DNA of 64,000 nt from Rhodoferax potami (GTDB taxonomy: Bacteria; Pseudomonadota; Gammaproteobacteria; Burkholderiales; Burkholderiaceae_C): assembly GCF_032193805.1 (NCBI RefSeq), contig NZ_JAVBIK010000001.1:744001-808000 (forward strand). The letters are read 5' to 3'. The position numbers and the translations under genes were made by a program. The first letter of the stretch is position 1, and each line of letters starts with the position of its first letter. The notes under the pieces are model-generated. The model had not been told where the DNA came from, did no database searches, and saw nothing but the letters and a program-made list of their open reading frames with translations. Positions 29,056-37,739 of this stretch are shown here, piece after piece.

Positions 29056-29982
29056 TCAGGCCCACATCAGCCGGTCACGGCCTGCGCCCTTGGCGGCGTA
29101 GAGCGCGCGGTCGGCATTGCGCATGTTTTCAATGCTGCTCAGGGCAGGGTCCAACATGGTCAGGCCAGCAGAGCAGGTGTGGTGAAAGCGCGGCACCTCG
29201 GGCAGGGGCGAAGACTCGCGCACCAGCTCCAGGATGGCTTGCACCTTGGCCTCAGTCTCGGCGGGGGTGGCTTGGGGGAAGAGCAGCAAAAACTCCTCGC
29301 CCCCGATACGGCCAAACCCGTCGTTGCGCCCCAGCGAGCTCACCACCAGGCGGGCAAAACGCTGCAAGACCTCGTCCCCCGCGTTGTGGCCATAGGTGTC
29401 GTTGATCTTTTTAAAGTAATCCAGGTCCAGCAGCACCAAACCGCAAGGCTGCTGGTTACTGCGCAATTGGTTGAGGCGCAAATCGAGCTGCTCCAGCACA
29501 TGGGCGCGGCTGCTCACACCCGTGAGTGTGTCTACCTGCGCGGCACGCAAAGCGCCATCGCGCGCTTGGCGCAACGAGCGGTCGTTGGTGCGCAGGGCCG
29601 TAATGTCAAAGCCCACGCTCAACATCCAGCCCTGCTCGTCCATGGTCTCGGTGATGTACATCCAGCGGCCATTGCGCAGGTCGGTCTCAAAACAGCGAAA
29701 CGGCAGCTTGCCCCGCCGCGCCTTGGCAGAGATCAGCCACGCCTCTATGTCGTCGGTCTGGATAGCGGCGCCCACCTTGTTGGCAAAGCTGTGGCGCATC
29801 ATGTCGGACCACGAAATCGGCACATCCCGCGCCATGGCAAAGTCAATGCAGTGCGACGGGTTCGCGTAGCGCACCATGTCTTGCGGGTCATACAACACCA
29901 CATGCAGGGGCGACTGCTCGTACAGGCGAGCCAGGTCTTCCGCGAAATACGAGCTCACAGCAATGCCTTTGGAGTCAGCCAT
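29056..29982 (-). CDS. PAS-GGDEF diguanylate cyclase
   Basis: A 308-residue cytosolic protein with an N-terminal PAS domain (about 10-130) and a GGDEF domain (about 140-305) carrying RIGGEEF, so cyclase activity is expected. The residues five before the motif read GRND rather than RxxD, so the product-inhibition I-site is probably absent. ATG 29982 lies about 115 bp from the divergent glnS start. Confidence 0.9.
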   Translation of the reverse strand: MADSKGIAVSSYFAEDLARLYEQSPLHVVLYDPQDMVRYANPSHCIDFAMARDVPISWSDMMRHSFANKVGAAIQTDDIEAWLISAKARRGKLPFRCFETDLRNGRWMYITETMDEQGWMLSVGFDITALRTNDRSLRQARDGALRAAQVDTLTGVSSRAHVLEQLDLRLNQLRSNQQPCGLVLLDLDYFKKINDTYGHNAGDEVLQRFARLVVSSLGRNDGFGRIGGEEFLLLFPQATPAETEAKVQAILELVRESSPLPEVPRFHHTCSAGLTMLDPALSSIENMRNADRALYAAKGAGRDRLMWA

Positions 29983-30098
29983 CAGATCCTATAAATTGTT
30001 AAAAATGTAACAAGCACATAGTAACGAACTCCGCTTACACAAGCCCTTCGGGCACCTCCGCGGGGCGAGACGCAAGATGCGGCGTCTAAAATCTGCGA

Positions 30099-31922
30099 AT
30101 GAGCACCCCCACCCCCGCGAACACAGCTACTGATTCCGTCAAGCCCAGCAACTTTTTGCGCCAGATCATCGAATCTGACCTCGAAAAAGGCACTTACGCC
30201 CAACGCCGCTGGGCCGGCACCCCTGGCGACGCCGCGCACCACGCTGCCGGCCAGCCAGACCCCGCCAAAATCCGCACCCGCTTTCCGCCCGAGCCCAATG
30301 GCTACCTGCACGTAGGCCACGCCAAGAGCATCTGCATCAACTTCGGGCTGGCGCGCGACTACGGTGGCGTGTGCCACCTGCGTTTTGACGACACCAACCC
30401 CGAAAAAGAAGACACCGAGTATGTGAACAGCATCATCGACGCGGTGAAGTGGCTGGGCTTTGACTGGAACGGCAGCCAGGGCGACTACAGCGTGGCCCCC
30501 TACCAGGCCAGCGACTACTTCGACTTTATGTACCGCGCCGCCGAGGCGCTGATTGAAGCCGGCCACGCCTATGTGGACGAGCAAACGCCTGAGCAAATGC
30601 GCGTGAACCGTGGCGACTTCGGCAAGCCCGGTGTGGACAGCCCTTTCCGCACCCGCACGCCTGCCGAGAACCTGGCCCGCTTCCGCGAAATGCGCGACGG
30701 CAAACACGCCGACGGCTCCATGGTGCTGCGCGCCAAGATCGACATGGCCAGCCCCAACATCAACATGCGCGACCCGGCCATCTACCGCATCCGCCGCGCC
30801 ACGCACCACAACACGGGCGACACCTGGTGCATCTACCCCATGTACACCTTTGCGCACCCGATTGAGGACGCACTGGAGCAAATCACCCACAGCATCTGCA
30901 CGCTGGAGTTTGAAGACCAGCGCCCGTTTTACGACTGGCTGATGGACCGCCTGTGCGAGAGCGGCCTGCTGGCAGCCCCCGCGCCCAAGCAATATGAATT
31001 TGCCCGCCTGAACCTCACCTATGTGATTACCAGCAAACGCAAGCTGGCCGCGCTGGTGAATGAAGGCAAGGTCAGCGGCTGGGACGACCCGCGCATGCCC
31101 ACCATCGTCGGCCTGCGCCGCCGTGGCTACACGCCTGCCGCCATCCAACTGTTTGCCGAACGCATTGGCGTGACCAAGAGCGACAGCTGGATCGACTACA
31201 GCACCCTGGAAGGCTGCCTGCGCGAAGACCTGGAGTCTGTAGCCCACCGCGGCATGGCCGTGCTGAACCCCGTGAAGCTGGTGCTGACCAACTGGGGCGA
31301 GGTGTTTGCAGAGCAAGGCGGCGACGCCTATCTGGACGCGTGCAGCATGCCCGCCTTGCCCCACCCACCCGAGGGAACCGAATCACCGGTGCGCCACTTC
31401 ACCATCGGTAAAGAGGTGTGGATCGAGCGCGAAGACTTTGAAGAAGTGCCCCCCAAGGGCTACAAGCGCCTGTTCCCAGGCAACAAGGTGCGCCTGAAGG
31501 GCGGCCACGTGATCGAGTGCACCGGCTGCACCAAAGACGCCAATGGCGTGATTACCGAAGTGCTGGCCACCGTGGTGCCCGACACCAAGAGCGGCACCCC
31601 CGGCGCCGACCTGGTGAAGGTGAAAGCCGCCATCACCTGGGTGGGCGTGGCCGACGGCGTGCACGCTGAAGTGCGCATGTATGACCGCCTGTTCAGCGAC
31701 GCCCAGCCCGACGCGGGCGGCAAAGACTTCCTGGAAAGCCTGAACCCCAACAGCCTGAAGGTGGTGACCGCCATCGTGGAGCCGTCACTGGCCAACGCAC
31801 AGCCCGACCAGAAGTTCCAGTTTGAACGCCACGGCTACTTTGTGGCCGACCGCGTGGACCACAAAGCGGACAAGCCAGTGTTTAACTTGGCGGTGGGGTT
31901 GAAGGATTCTTGGGGGAAGTAA
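30099..31922 (+). CDS. glnS: glutaminyl-tRNA synthetase
   Basis: Charges tRNA-Gln with glutamine. The 607-residue class I synthetase shows the HIGH-type motif in PEPNGYLHVGHAKS (near residue 64-77) and the KMSKR-type ITSKRKL (near 309), with the GlnRS-type anticodon-binding beta-barrels at the C-terminus (HFTIGKEVWIEREDF). Length is a little above E. coli GlnS because of an N-terminal and C-terminal extension. No terminator is visible in the 39 bp before the NACHT gene, so read-through into it is possible. Confidence 0.96.
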   Translation: MSTPTPANTATDSVKPSNFLRQIIESDLEKGTYAQRRWAGTPGDAAHHAAGQPDPAKIRTRFPPEPNGYLHVGHAKSICINFGLARDYGGVCHLRFDDTNPEKEDTEYVNSIIDAVKWLGFDWNGSQGDYSVAPYQASDYFDFMYRAAEALIEAGHAYVDEQTPEQMRVNRGDFGKPGVDSPFRTRTPAENLARFREMRDGKHADGSMVLRAKIDMASPNINMRDPAIYRIRRATHHNTGDTWCIYPMYTFAHPIEDALEQITHSICTLEFEDQRPFYDWLMDRLCESGLLAAPAPKQYEFARLNLTYVITSKRKLAALVNEGKVSGWDDPRMPTIVGLRRRGYTPAAIQLFAERIGVTKSDSWIDYSTLEGCLREDLESVAHRGMAVLNPVKLVLTNWGEVFAEQGGDAYLDACSMPALPHPPEGTESPVRHFTIGKEVWIEREDFEEVPPKGYKRLFPGNKVRLKGGHVIECTGCTKDANGVITEVLATVVPDTKSGTPGADLVKVKAAITWVGVADGVHAEVRMYDRLFSDAQPDAGGKDFLESLNPNSLKVVTAIVEPSLANAQPDQKFQFERHGYFVADRVDHKADKPVFNLAVGLKDSWGK

Positions 31923-31932
31923 ATACCCTTGG

Positions 31933-31957
31933 ATGAATAAATTATAAAAAAGGGAGT
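31933..31957 (+). promoter_or_regulatory. AT-rich promoter-like leader and ribosome site of the NACHT gene
   Basis: The 39 bp between glnS and the GTG contain GAATAAATTATAAAA, which holds a possible -10 element, followed by AGGGAG placed about six bases before the start codon. A -35 box would fall in the last codons of glnS. The promoter call is a guess from composition; the Shine-Dalgarno is clear. Confidence 0.4.
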
Positions 31958-31961
31958 AGCA

Positions 31962-33776
31962 GTGCAGATTGATCCGGAAACAGCATTAGCTGCGTTTGAA
32001 ACGCTGAAAAGTACTTTAGGAATAATTGCTGATAAAGCGAAGCCAAAAGTTAAAGAGCAACTATTGAAATGGAAAGCCCCCGATTTAGCTGAAAAGTTGC
32101 AGGAGAACATTAGGCAGATAGGGAAAATTACAACAATTGCGAGCCGCGAAGCGTCAACAATTGACGAAATTTATTATCCCTCTCGGATAAAGCTCGGGAA
32201 GTCAGGCAGTAGGGTAATTGCTTTTGCCTCGGAGTTAGTTACTGGGAACTCCAGAGTAACTCTAATAATTGGTACGGCCGGTCAAGGAAAATCTGTATTT
32301 CTTCGTTACTTATGTTTAAGAGATCTCGATGTACAAGGCAATCTTCCACTTTTTGTTGAGCTCCGAAAGATTGATGAAAACAAGACTCTAAATAGTCTTC
32401 TTCATGAACACCTGGTTTCACTTGGAATCGGCGAGGAGGACCCTGAGGAAGTACTTAAAGCATTACTAAAATCAGGAAAAGCAAAGATATTTCTGGATGG
32501 TTATGATGAAATTAGTCGTGAATATAGCCTTCGAACAAAGGCAGAAATTACTCGACTGATTAGAAACTACGACAAAGTAAACATTCTGATTACATCTCGC
32601 CCAGGAGCAATCTCTCAGCATCTCGGGGATTCGTTTGAAATTCATCAATGTGAAGTTGCTCCTATCTCCCCAAACGAGCATGACGAGTTCTTTCAGCGCA
32701 TCGGCGTCCCGTTAGAAACAAAACAACGCCTTCTTGGAGCGATTGGCCGGAGCAGGGCTGAGATAAAAATTCTGTTGTCTACGCCCTTGATGCTTACTTT
32801 GTTGGTAAAAACTTGCGGTGCTCAACAAGATTTACCAGATACATTGCCCGAGTTTTATGACTCGCTGTTTAATGTCCTTGCCAGTACCCATGATGGTACA
32901 AAACCTGGTTATGTGCGGCAAAAAGCGACGGAATTGGGAAACACCGACCTTGAGATGCTATTTTGCGCATTCTCCTTTGCTTCAAAAGAGCTTTTTAAGA
33001 AAAATTCTTTATCACAGAGACAGCTTGAAGAATCCTTCACGAATGCAACTCGAATTTCTGATGTTCGATGTTCAATAGAAGGATTTAAAACAGATGTCAC
33101 AGAGACCATTTGTCTAATGGTTAGAGATGGGCTCGACACAGCATTCATTCATAAAAGTATCCAAGAATACTATGCTGCTCGATTTATTCACACTCTTGAA
33201 GATAAAGAGAAAGCACGAGAGATACTGGAGTCAATTGGAACTGGCAGCATTTTTGAATGGTCGAGCGAACTACAGTTTCTTGAAGATTTTAAAGACAAGT
33301 CCTTCGAAAATGTTATTGGAATACCGCACGCTGCTAGTTTGTTAGACGAGCTATGCTTAAAGAAAAAGCAAAGAACCGTTTCAGGCCAAAAGTTGATTAG
33401 ATTCCTAAGAGGCTTTGATATCTCAATTGGAAGATCAAAGGAAACAAAAGAAATAAGGACTGCAAGCTGGAGCTATCATCACAAGTCAAGCCCAACCAAC
33501 AGATACTATGCTGAACTAATGTCTGCAATAGTGCACGAAGTAATGTCAAGTGCATCAAAGTCCTCGAGGGTGGATTCAATGTCGGACACACTCGAGATCA
33601 TTAAACTGGCTGATTTACTCAAAAGTGATTTACGTCTTGCTCAGAATGCAGTCTTGGCAGTTCAAAGGTATTGTGAAAAGCTTGAAAGGCGCATGAATGC
33701 TATGAAAGATAGACAAATAAGAAAGAGCGCCGGATTGATAGCACTGCTCAGCAGGCCCACCATGAGCACAAGCTGA
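31962..33776 (+). CDS. NACHT-domain NTPase (bacterial NLR-related, candidate anti-phage protein)
   Basis: A 604-residue protein. A helical N-terminal region (about 1-95) precedes a NACHT STAND NTPase: Walker A GTAGQGKS (104-111), Walker B IFLDGYDEI (176-184) and sensor segment TSRPG (211-215). A helical winged-helix-like region and an alpha-helical C-terminus (about 400-604) follow. Known bNACHT proteins are phage-defence NLR relatives. Here no separate nuclease or protease effector domain is recognised, so the short N-terminus may act as effector. The gene is about 40% GC against about 60% around it and uses AT-rich codons, a strong sign of transfer. GTG 31962 follows AGGGAG; TATAAA-like sequence lies just upstream. 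Confidence 0.85.
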   Translation: MQIDPETALAAFETLKSTLGIIADKAKPKVKEQLLKWKAPDLAEKLQENIRQIGKITTIASREASTIDEIYYPSRIKLGKSGSRVIAFASELVTGNSRVTLIIGTAGQGKSVFLRYLCLRDLDVQGNLPLFVELRKIDENKTLNSLLHEHLVSLGIGEEDPEEVLKALLKSGKAKIFLDGYDEISREYSLRTKAEITRLIRNYDKVNILITSRPGAISQHLGDSFEIHQCEVAPISPNEHDEFFQRIGVPLETKQRLLGAIGRSRAEIKILLSTPLMLTLLVKTCGAQQDLPDTLPEFYDSLFNVLASTHDGTKPGYVRQKATELGNTDLEMLFCAFSFASKELFKKNSLSQRQLEESFTNATRISDVRCSIEGFKTDVTETICLMVRDGLDTAFIHKSIQEYYAARFIHTLEDKEKAREILESIGTGSIFEWSSELQFLEDFKDKSFENVIGIPHAASLLDELCLKKKQRTVSGQKLIRFLRGFDISIGRSKETKEIRTASWSYHHKSSPTNRYYAELMSAIVHEVMSSASKSSRVDSMSDTLEIIKLADLLKSDLRLAQNAVLAVQRYCEKLERRMNAMKDRQIRKSAGLIALLSRPTMSTS

Positions 33777-33824
33777 ATTCGAATTTGACTTTTTTATTTG
33801 ATCGCAATATCCAACAGTGTTGAG

Positions 33825-34364
33825 ATGCAACCCCAAACCATCCTCCACTTCTGGTTCACCGAGCTAACCCCCAAGCAGCACTTCGCCAAAGACGCTGCTG
33901 TGGACGAAGCCATCCGCACCCGCTTCGGCGCCACGCTGGAGGCTGCGGCGAGGTGTGAGCTATTTGCCTGGCGCGCCACGGCCGAGGGGCGGCTGGCGGA
34001 GGTGTTGGTGCTGGACCAGTTCTCGCGCAATGTGTACCGCGACACCGCCCGCGCCTTTGCGCAGGACGCGCTGGCCCTGGTGCTGGCGCAAGAGCTGGTG
34101 GTCAGTGGGCAGGACCGCAGCCTGCCCCTGGCGCAGCGCAGCTTTGCCTACATGCCCTACATGCACAGCGAGTCCGCGCTGGTGCACGCGCAAGCCGTGG
34201 CCCTGTTTTCGCAGCCGGGCATGGAAGACACCCTGCGCTTTGAGCTGCGCCACAAAGAGATCATCGACCGCTTCGGCCGCTACCCCCACCGCAACGCCAT
34301 CCTGGGCCGCACCTCCACGCCCGAGGAGCTGGCTTTCTTGAGCGAACCGGGGTCTTCGTTCTAG
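33825..34364 (+). CDS. DUF924 family protein
   Basis: A 179-residue cytosolic helical protein of the DUF924 family (TPR-like), with the characteristic ILHFWF start, LVLDQFSRNVYRDT (about 55-68), FAYMPYMHSES and GRYPHRNAILGR motifs. Biochemical role unknown. Composition returns to about 60% GC, so it marks the right edge of the AT-rich NACHT insert. ATG 33825 gives the usual N-terminus; a TTG at 33798 would add nine residues. Confidence 0.88.
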   Translation: MQPQTILHFWFTELTPKQHFAKDAAVDEAIRTRFGATLEAAARCELFAWRATAEGRLAEVLVLDQFSRNVYRDTARAFAQDALALVLAQELVVSGQDRSLPLAQRSFAYMPYMHSESALVHAQAVALFSQPGMEDTLRFELRHKEIIDRFGRYPHRNAILGRTSTPEELAFLSEPGSSF

Positions 34365-34380
34365 GTTTCATCTGGAATTT

Positions 34381-34440
34381 GCTACGCTTTTAGTAGCTGC
34401 TAGCGCATATTCCACGAGGGCTAGAGGCCAATTCAACGTA
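34381..34440 (+). repeat. double-hairpin repeat copy F
   Basis: GCTACGCTTTTAGTAGCTGC followed by AGCGCATATTCCACGAGGGC and TAGAGGCCAATT. It is nearly identical over its first half to the copies at 35255 and 39167. Together with the copy at 35255 it brackets the NERD gene in direct orientation. Confidence 0.85.
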
Positions 34441-34471
34441 AATCCTCGAAGCACTAATAAGATATTCCTGT

Positions 34472-35245
34472 ATGAAATCCAAACCAAAACGCTCGCCCTT
34501 AGACAGAAACAAGCCTTTACGAGCAGCTGGGCAATCCTTAACTGAGCAACTTCAAGACGAAGCCTATGACCACATCTTGGCACCTGCTTTGCTCGCCCTA
34601 ATGTTGGCAATCATGGCAGGCCTAGAGTGGTTCAGGTATCTGACCGCTGCCAAGCCTAATCCGATCATTTACACGGCTATTGCTGTAATCGCAGTGGTCT
34701 ACGCTGCAATCAAGATAAGTCGAGCTCAGAAGCGCCTGTCCCAACTCAAACTGGGCCGAGATGGAGAGCGCGCAGTAGCAGAACATCTGGAGTGGTTACG
34801 GAGAAAAGACTTTGTTGTCTTCCATGATGTGCCAAGTGGCGATGCCAATGTGGACCATGTATTGATTGGCCCTCAGGGCGTGTTCACCATCGAAACCAAA
34901 ACGCACTCCAAACCACTACGCGGCGATTGCAAGATCTCCGTAGCTGGGGGCGAAGTGTTTGCAAATGGACAGCGAATTGACCGAAATCCGGTGATTCAAG
35001 CCAAGGCGCAGGCGCGTTGGTTAGGTAACTTCTTGCGAGAGAGCCAGTTTCAGCCCTTCGTTTGGCCGGCAGTTGTCTTCCCTGGCTGGTATGTCGAGTC
35101 CTTTGACAACGTTGCAGAGGGTGTCTGGGTAGTTGAGACAAAAGCGCTGACCAAGTTCATCGAGAACGAACCAGTTCGTCATTCGTTGGATGAAGTGAAA
35201 GCAATGGCATCGGCTTTGCGAAGCTACGTCCGTGCTCAGCAGTGA
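34472..35245 (+). CDS. membrane-anchored NERD-domain (nuclease-related) protein
   Basis: A 257-residue protein with two membrane helices (about residues 33-52 and 60-80) and then a NERD domain. Nuclease-fold residues look intact: Glu in RDGERAV (near 97), Asp127 in NVDHVLIG and the Glu-x-Lys of ETKTH (near 141-143). The family is widespread, often in mobile or defence contexts, and presumed to act on DNA. GC content (about 52%) is below its neighbours. It lies alone between two direct copies of the double-hairpin repeat. Role as a defence nuclease is inference. Confidence 0.85.
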   Translation: MKSKPKRSPLDRNKPLRAAGQSLTEQLQDEAYDHILAPALLALMLAIMAGLEWFRYLTAAKPNPIIYTAIAVIAVVYAAIKISRAQKRLSQLKLGRDGERAVAEHLEWLRRKDFVVFHDVPSGDANVDHVLIGPQGVFTIETKTHSKPLRGDCKISVAGGEVFANGQRIDRNPVIQAKAQARWLGNFLRESQFQPFVWPAVVFPGWYVESFDNVAEGVWVVETKALTKFIENEPVRHSLDEVKAMASALRSYVRAQQ

Positions 35246-35254
35246 AGATCATCC

Positions 35255-35315
35255 GCTACGCTTTTAGTAGCTGCTCGCTCATATTCCACGGGCGCTAGAG
35301 GCCAATTTCATACAT
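35255..35315 (+). repeat. double-hairpin repeat copy G
   Basis: GCTACGCTTTTAGTAGCTGC then TCGCTCATATTCCACGGGCGC and TAGAGGCCAATTT. Starts 10 bp after the NERD gene stop. Confidence 0.85.
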
Positions 35316-35344
35316 AAAAGCCCCCACGCGTACACTGCTCCGCC

Positions 35345-36217
35345 ATGGGCTCTTTGTTCAATCTGTCTCTGCTGGCGCTGGCCATGCTGGCCTTTGCGGG
35401 CAACTCGCTGTTGTGCCGCGTGGCGCTCAAGGGCGGCGCCATGGATGCGGCCAGTTTCACCACTGTGCGGCTGGTGTCTGGCGCAATCACGCTGGCCGCC
35501 TTGGTGTGGCTGCAGCGCAAACCAAGCCCGCAGGGCGCGCACACCGCAGCACTGCCGGGTGATGGCTGGTCGGCGCTGGCTTTGTTTGTGTATGCGGCTG
35601 GGTTCTCGTTTGCCTACCTCAGCATGTCGGCGGCCACGGGGGCGCTGCTGCTGTTTGGTGCGGTGCAGGCCACCATGATTGCCTGGGGCCTTTACCGAGG
35701 CGAGCGCTTGAGCCCGCAGCAGCTGGGCGGTTTTGCGCTGGCGGTTGCGGGGCTTGTGGTGCTGATGTTGCCGGGCGTAGCGGCGCCGGGCTTGGCAGGC
35801 TCTGCGGCCATGCTGGGTGCCGGGGTGGCCTGGGGCGCTTATTCACTGCTGGGCCGGCGCCAGCCCGCCCACGGTGGCGCTGACCCCACGGCGGTAACGG
35901 CGGGCAACTTCATTCGCACCGTACCCATGGCGCTGGTGCTCAGTGCGGTGGCGCTGCCGCAGCTTCACGTCACCAGCAGCGGCTTGGTGTTTGCTTTTGC
36001 CTCGGGCGCGCTGACATCGGGCGTGGGCTATGCCGTGTGGTACCGGGTGTTGCCTACCCTGCAAGCGACCCACGCCGCCACGGTGCAGCTCAGCGTGCCG
36101 GTGATTGCGGCTGTGGGCGGCGTGGTGCTGTTGGGCGAGGCCGCTACCTGGCCGATGGCGCTGTCGGGCTGCGCCATCTTGGGCGGCATTGGCTTTGTGA
36201 TTTGGAAGAAGGCCTAA
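35345..36217 (+). CDS. EamA/DMT-family transporter
   Basis: A 290-residue inner-membrane protein with ten hydrophobic helices in two EamA repeats (about 5-140 and 150-288), including FAGNSLLCRVAL near the start and the closing LLGEAATWPMALSGCAILGGI segment. Drug/metabolite-type exporter; the substrate (amino acid or metabolite) cannot be named. Start ATG 35345. It ends 24 bp from the convergent peroxiredoxin gene. Confidence 0.88.
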   Translation: MGSLFNLSLLALAMLAFAGNSLLCRVALKGGAMDAASFTTVRLVSGAITLAALVWLQRKPSPQGAHTAALPGDGWSALALFVYAAGFSFAYLSMSAATGALLLFGAVQATMIAWGLYRGERLSPQQLGGFALAVAGLVVLMLPGVAAPGLAGSAAMLGAGVAWGAYSLLGRRQPAHGGADPTAVTAGNFIRTVPMALVLSAVALPQLHVTSSGLVFAFASGALTSGVGYAVWYRVLPTLQATHAATVQLSVPVIAAVGGVVLLGEAATWPMALSGCAILGGIGFVIWKKA

Positions 36218-36240
36218 GCGCCCGCCACCACCAGTGCTGC

Positions 36241-36789
36241 TTACACCGGGCCAGTGAACTCCCCGCGCGCTGGGTAGTCTTTGCTCACCGCGAAGTCGAT
36301 GGCACCGATCAGGTCTTGAAACTGTGGGCGCGCAAAAGGCATGGTTTGCACTGCACCGTAATACAACGTGCCGTCAGGGCGCACGATAAACACACCGGGT
36401 TCTGAGAACAGGGCGGGCTCTTCTATGCCGATGGATGTTTTGCCACGCGAGGTGCTGATGTACAGGCCCCACTCGCGGGCGGCCTTGAGGCTCAGCCCGT
36501 AGCCGAACTTGAGCCCTTGAGCATTGACCTTGGTGGCCATTTGCTGGGCGCGGTCTGCATCGTCGCTGCTGATAGCCACCACCTGCACACCCCGGCTCGC
36601 AAACTCGGGCGTCAGGCGCTCCAGTTCGAGCAAGTATTTGGCGCACAAGGGGCAGTGCAGCCCGCGGTAAAACACCAGCAGGTCAAACGTGTCGCCGGGG
36701 TTGGCGCCCAGCACAAAGCGGCCGCCAGTGGTCAGCGCCACATTGAGGGCAGGCACGGGAAAACGGGGCATGAGGGACTGTGAGCGCAT
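36241..36789 (-). CDS. peroxiredoxin-like protein (AhpC/TSA family)
   Basis: A 182-residue thioredoxin-fold protein with GLHCPLC (Cys near 43 and 46, CxxC type) and a C-terminal FSEPGVFIVRPDGTLYYGAVQTMPFARP segment, typical of the redoxin-domain AhpC/TSA-like family. Expected to reduce peroxides or act as a thiol oxidoreductase. ATG 36789 follows AGAAGGAAG at good spacing; an ATG at 36825 adds 12 residues without a ribosome site. Divergent from the AraC-type gene, 90 bp away, which may regulate it. Confidence 0.85.
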   Translation of the reverse strand: MRSQSLMPRFPVPALNVALTTGGRFVLGANPGDTFDLLVFYRGLHCPLCAKYLLELERLTPEFASRGVQVVAISSDDADRAQQMATKVNAQGLKFGYGLSLKAAREWGLYISTSRGKTSIGIEEPALFSEPGVFIVRPDGTLYYGAVQTMPFARPQFQDLIGAIDFAVSKDYPARGEFTGPV

Positions 36790-36879
36790 GGGGCTTCCTT
36801 CTGAGGGATCGATTAAAGCAACCATTGTGTAGTACTCTAAGCAAACATTGGTTCACTATTGATTGCAATTCGTTCAGAT

Positions 36880-37686
36880 ATGCCCACAACCCGCTTACCC
36901 ACCAACGCCCGGCTGGACCGACTCTCTGCCCTGTTGCAGGCAGCCGCACCGCGCGTTGAGTTGGGTGCGCCCCACGCGCAATGCCAAGGGCAGCCCAACT
37001 GTTTGTCGATGGGTCTGTTGGCTTCGGAAGGCTCCAACACTCCCCACAGCCTGGTGGTTGCACAAGCCCACTGCAGCACAAACATAGGCACACCCACTGT
37101 GGCTTTGCAAGTTCATCTGGACGGGCCTGGCGCACCCATGCTGTTGCGCGAGTTTGCACAAGCTATGGTGGTTCCACTCCGTGGTGCGGACGACGCCTTG
37201 GCATTGGCCGTGCAACTGTTGTACCGCGAGCTGGTAGCACCGCGCTGCGGGCAATCTGCCATGTTGGCGAGCGCGGGCAACATGCTGTTCATTGGGCTAC
37301 TGCGCCACTTGGTAGCCCAGCCGCAAACACGCCAGGGCTTGTTTGCGGGATTGAGCGATCCGCGCATTGCCGTTGCGCTGGTGGCCATGCACGAGCAGCC
37401 GCACACCGGCTGGGTGCTGGAGTCTTTGGCCGAGCGGGCTGGTATGTCGCGCACCGCCTTTGCCACCCGATTTAAAGACGCCATGGGCACCTCGCCGGGC
37501 AAATACCTGACGCAACTCCGCTTGCTGATCGCTGAGCGCGCGGTGCAATCGGGCAAAGGGCTTAAGGGTGCTGCCCGCGCCACTGGCTACAAAGATGCGT
37601 CTGCACTGTCGCGGGCGCTGGGTCGAGCGCGCAGCCAGGGCGGGCGCGTGGCAACCACCGGTGCTGCTTTGCACACCGGTTTGTAA
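36880..37686 (+). CDS. AraC-family transcriptional regulator
   Basis: A 268-residue regulator: N-terminal cupin-like ligand-binding region (about 5-165, with the TPHSLVVAQAHC and GAPMLLREFAQ segments of the AraC cupin_6 type) and a C-terminal double helix-turn-helix (about 185-265, SLAERAGMSRTAFATRFKDAMG and YLTQLRLLIAERAV, GYKDASALSRALGR). Start ATG 36880 is preferred to TTG 36859. Its divergent arrangement suggests control of the peroxiredoxin-like gene, by inference. Confidence 0.88.
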   Translation: MPTTRLPTNARLDRLSALLQAAAPRVELGAPHAQCQGQPNCLSMGLLASEGSNTPHSLVVAQAHCSTNIGTPTVALQVHLDGPGAPMLLREFAQAMVVPLRGADDALALAVQLLYRELVAPRCGQSAMLASAGNMLFIGLLRHLVAQPQTRQGLFAGLSDPRIAVALVAMHEQPHTGWVLESLAERAGMSRTAFATRFKDAMGTSPGKYLTQLRLLIAERAVQSGKGLKGAARATGYKDASALSRALGRARSQGGRVATTGAALHTGL

Positions 37687-37739
37687 GATTTTTTGGGTTG
37701 GCCGGACCAATAGTCTTTACCCCGCACTGCTAACTCACC

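Noticed and set aside
29982..31364. 460-codon minus-strand frame opposite glnS
   Set aside because: Antisense to a clear GlnRS; no motifs and no ribosome site.
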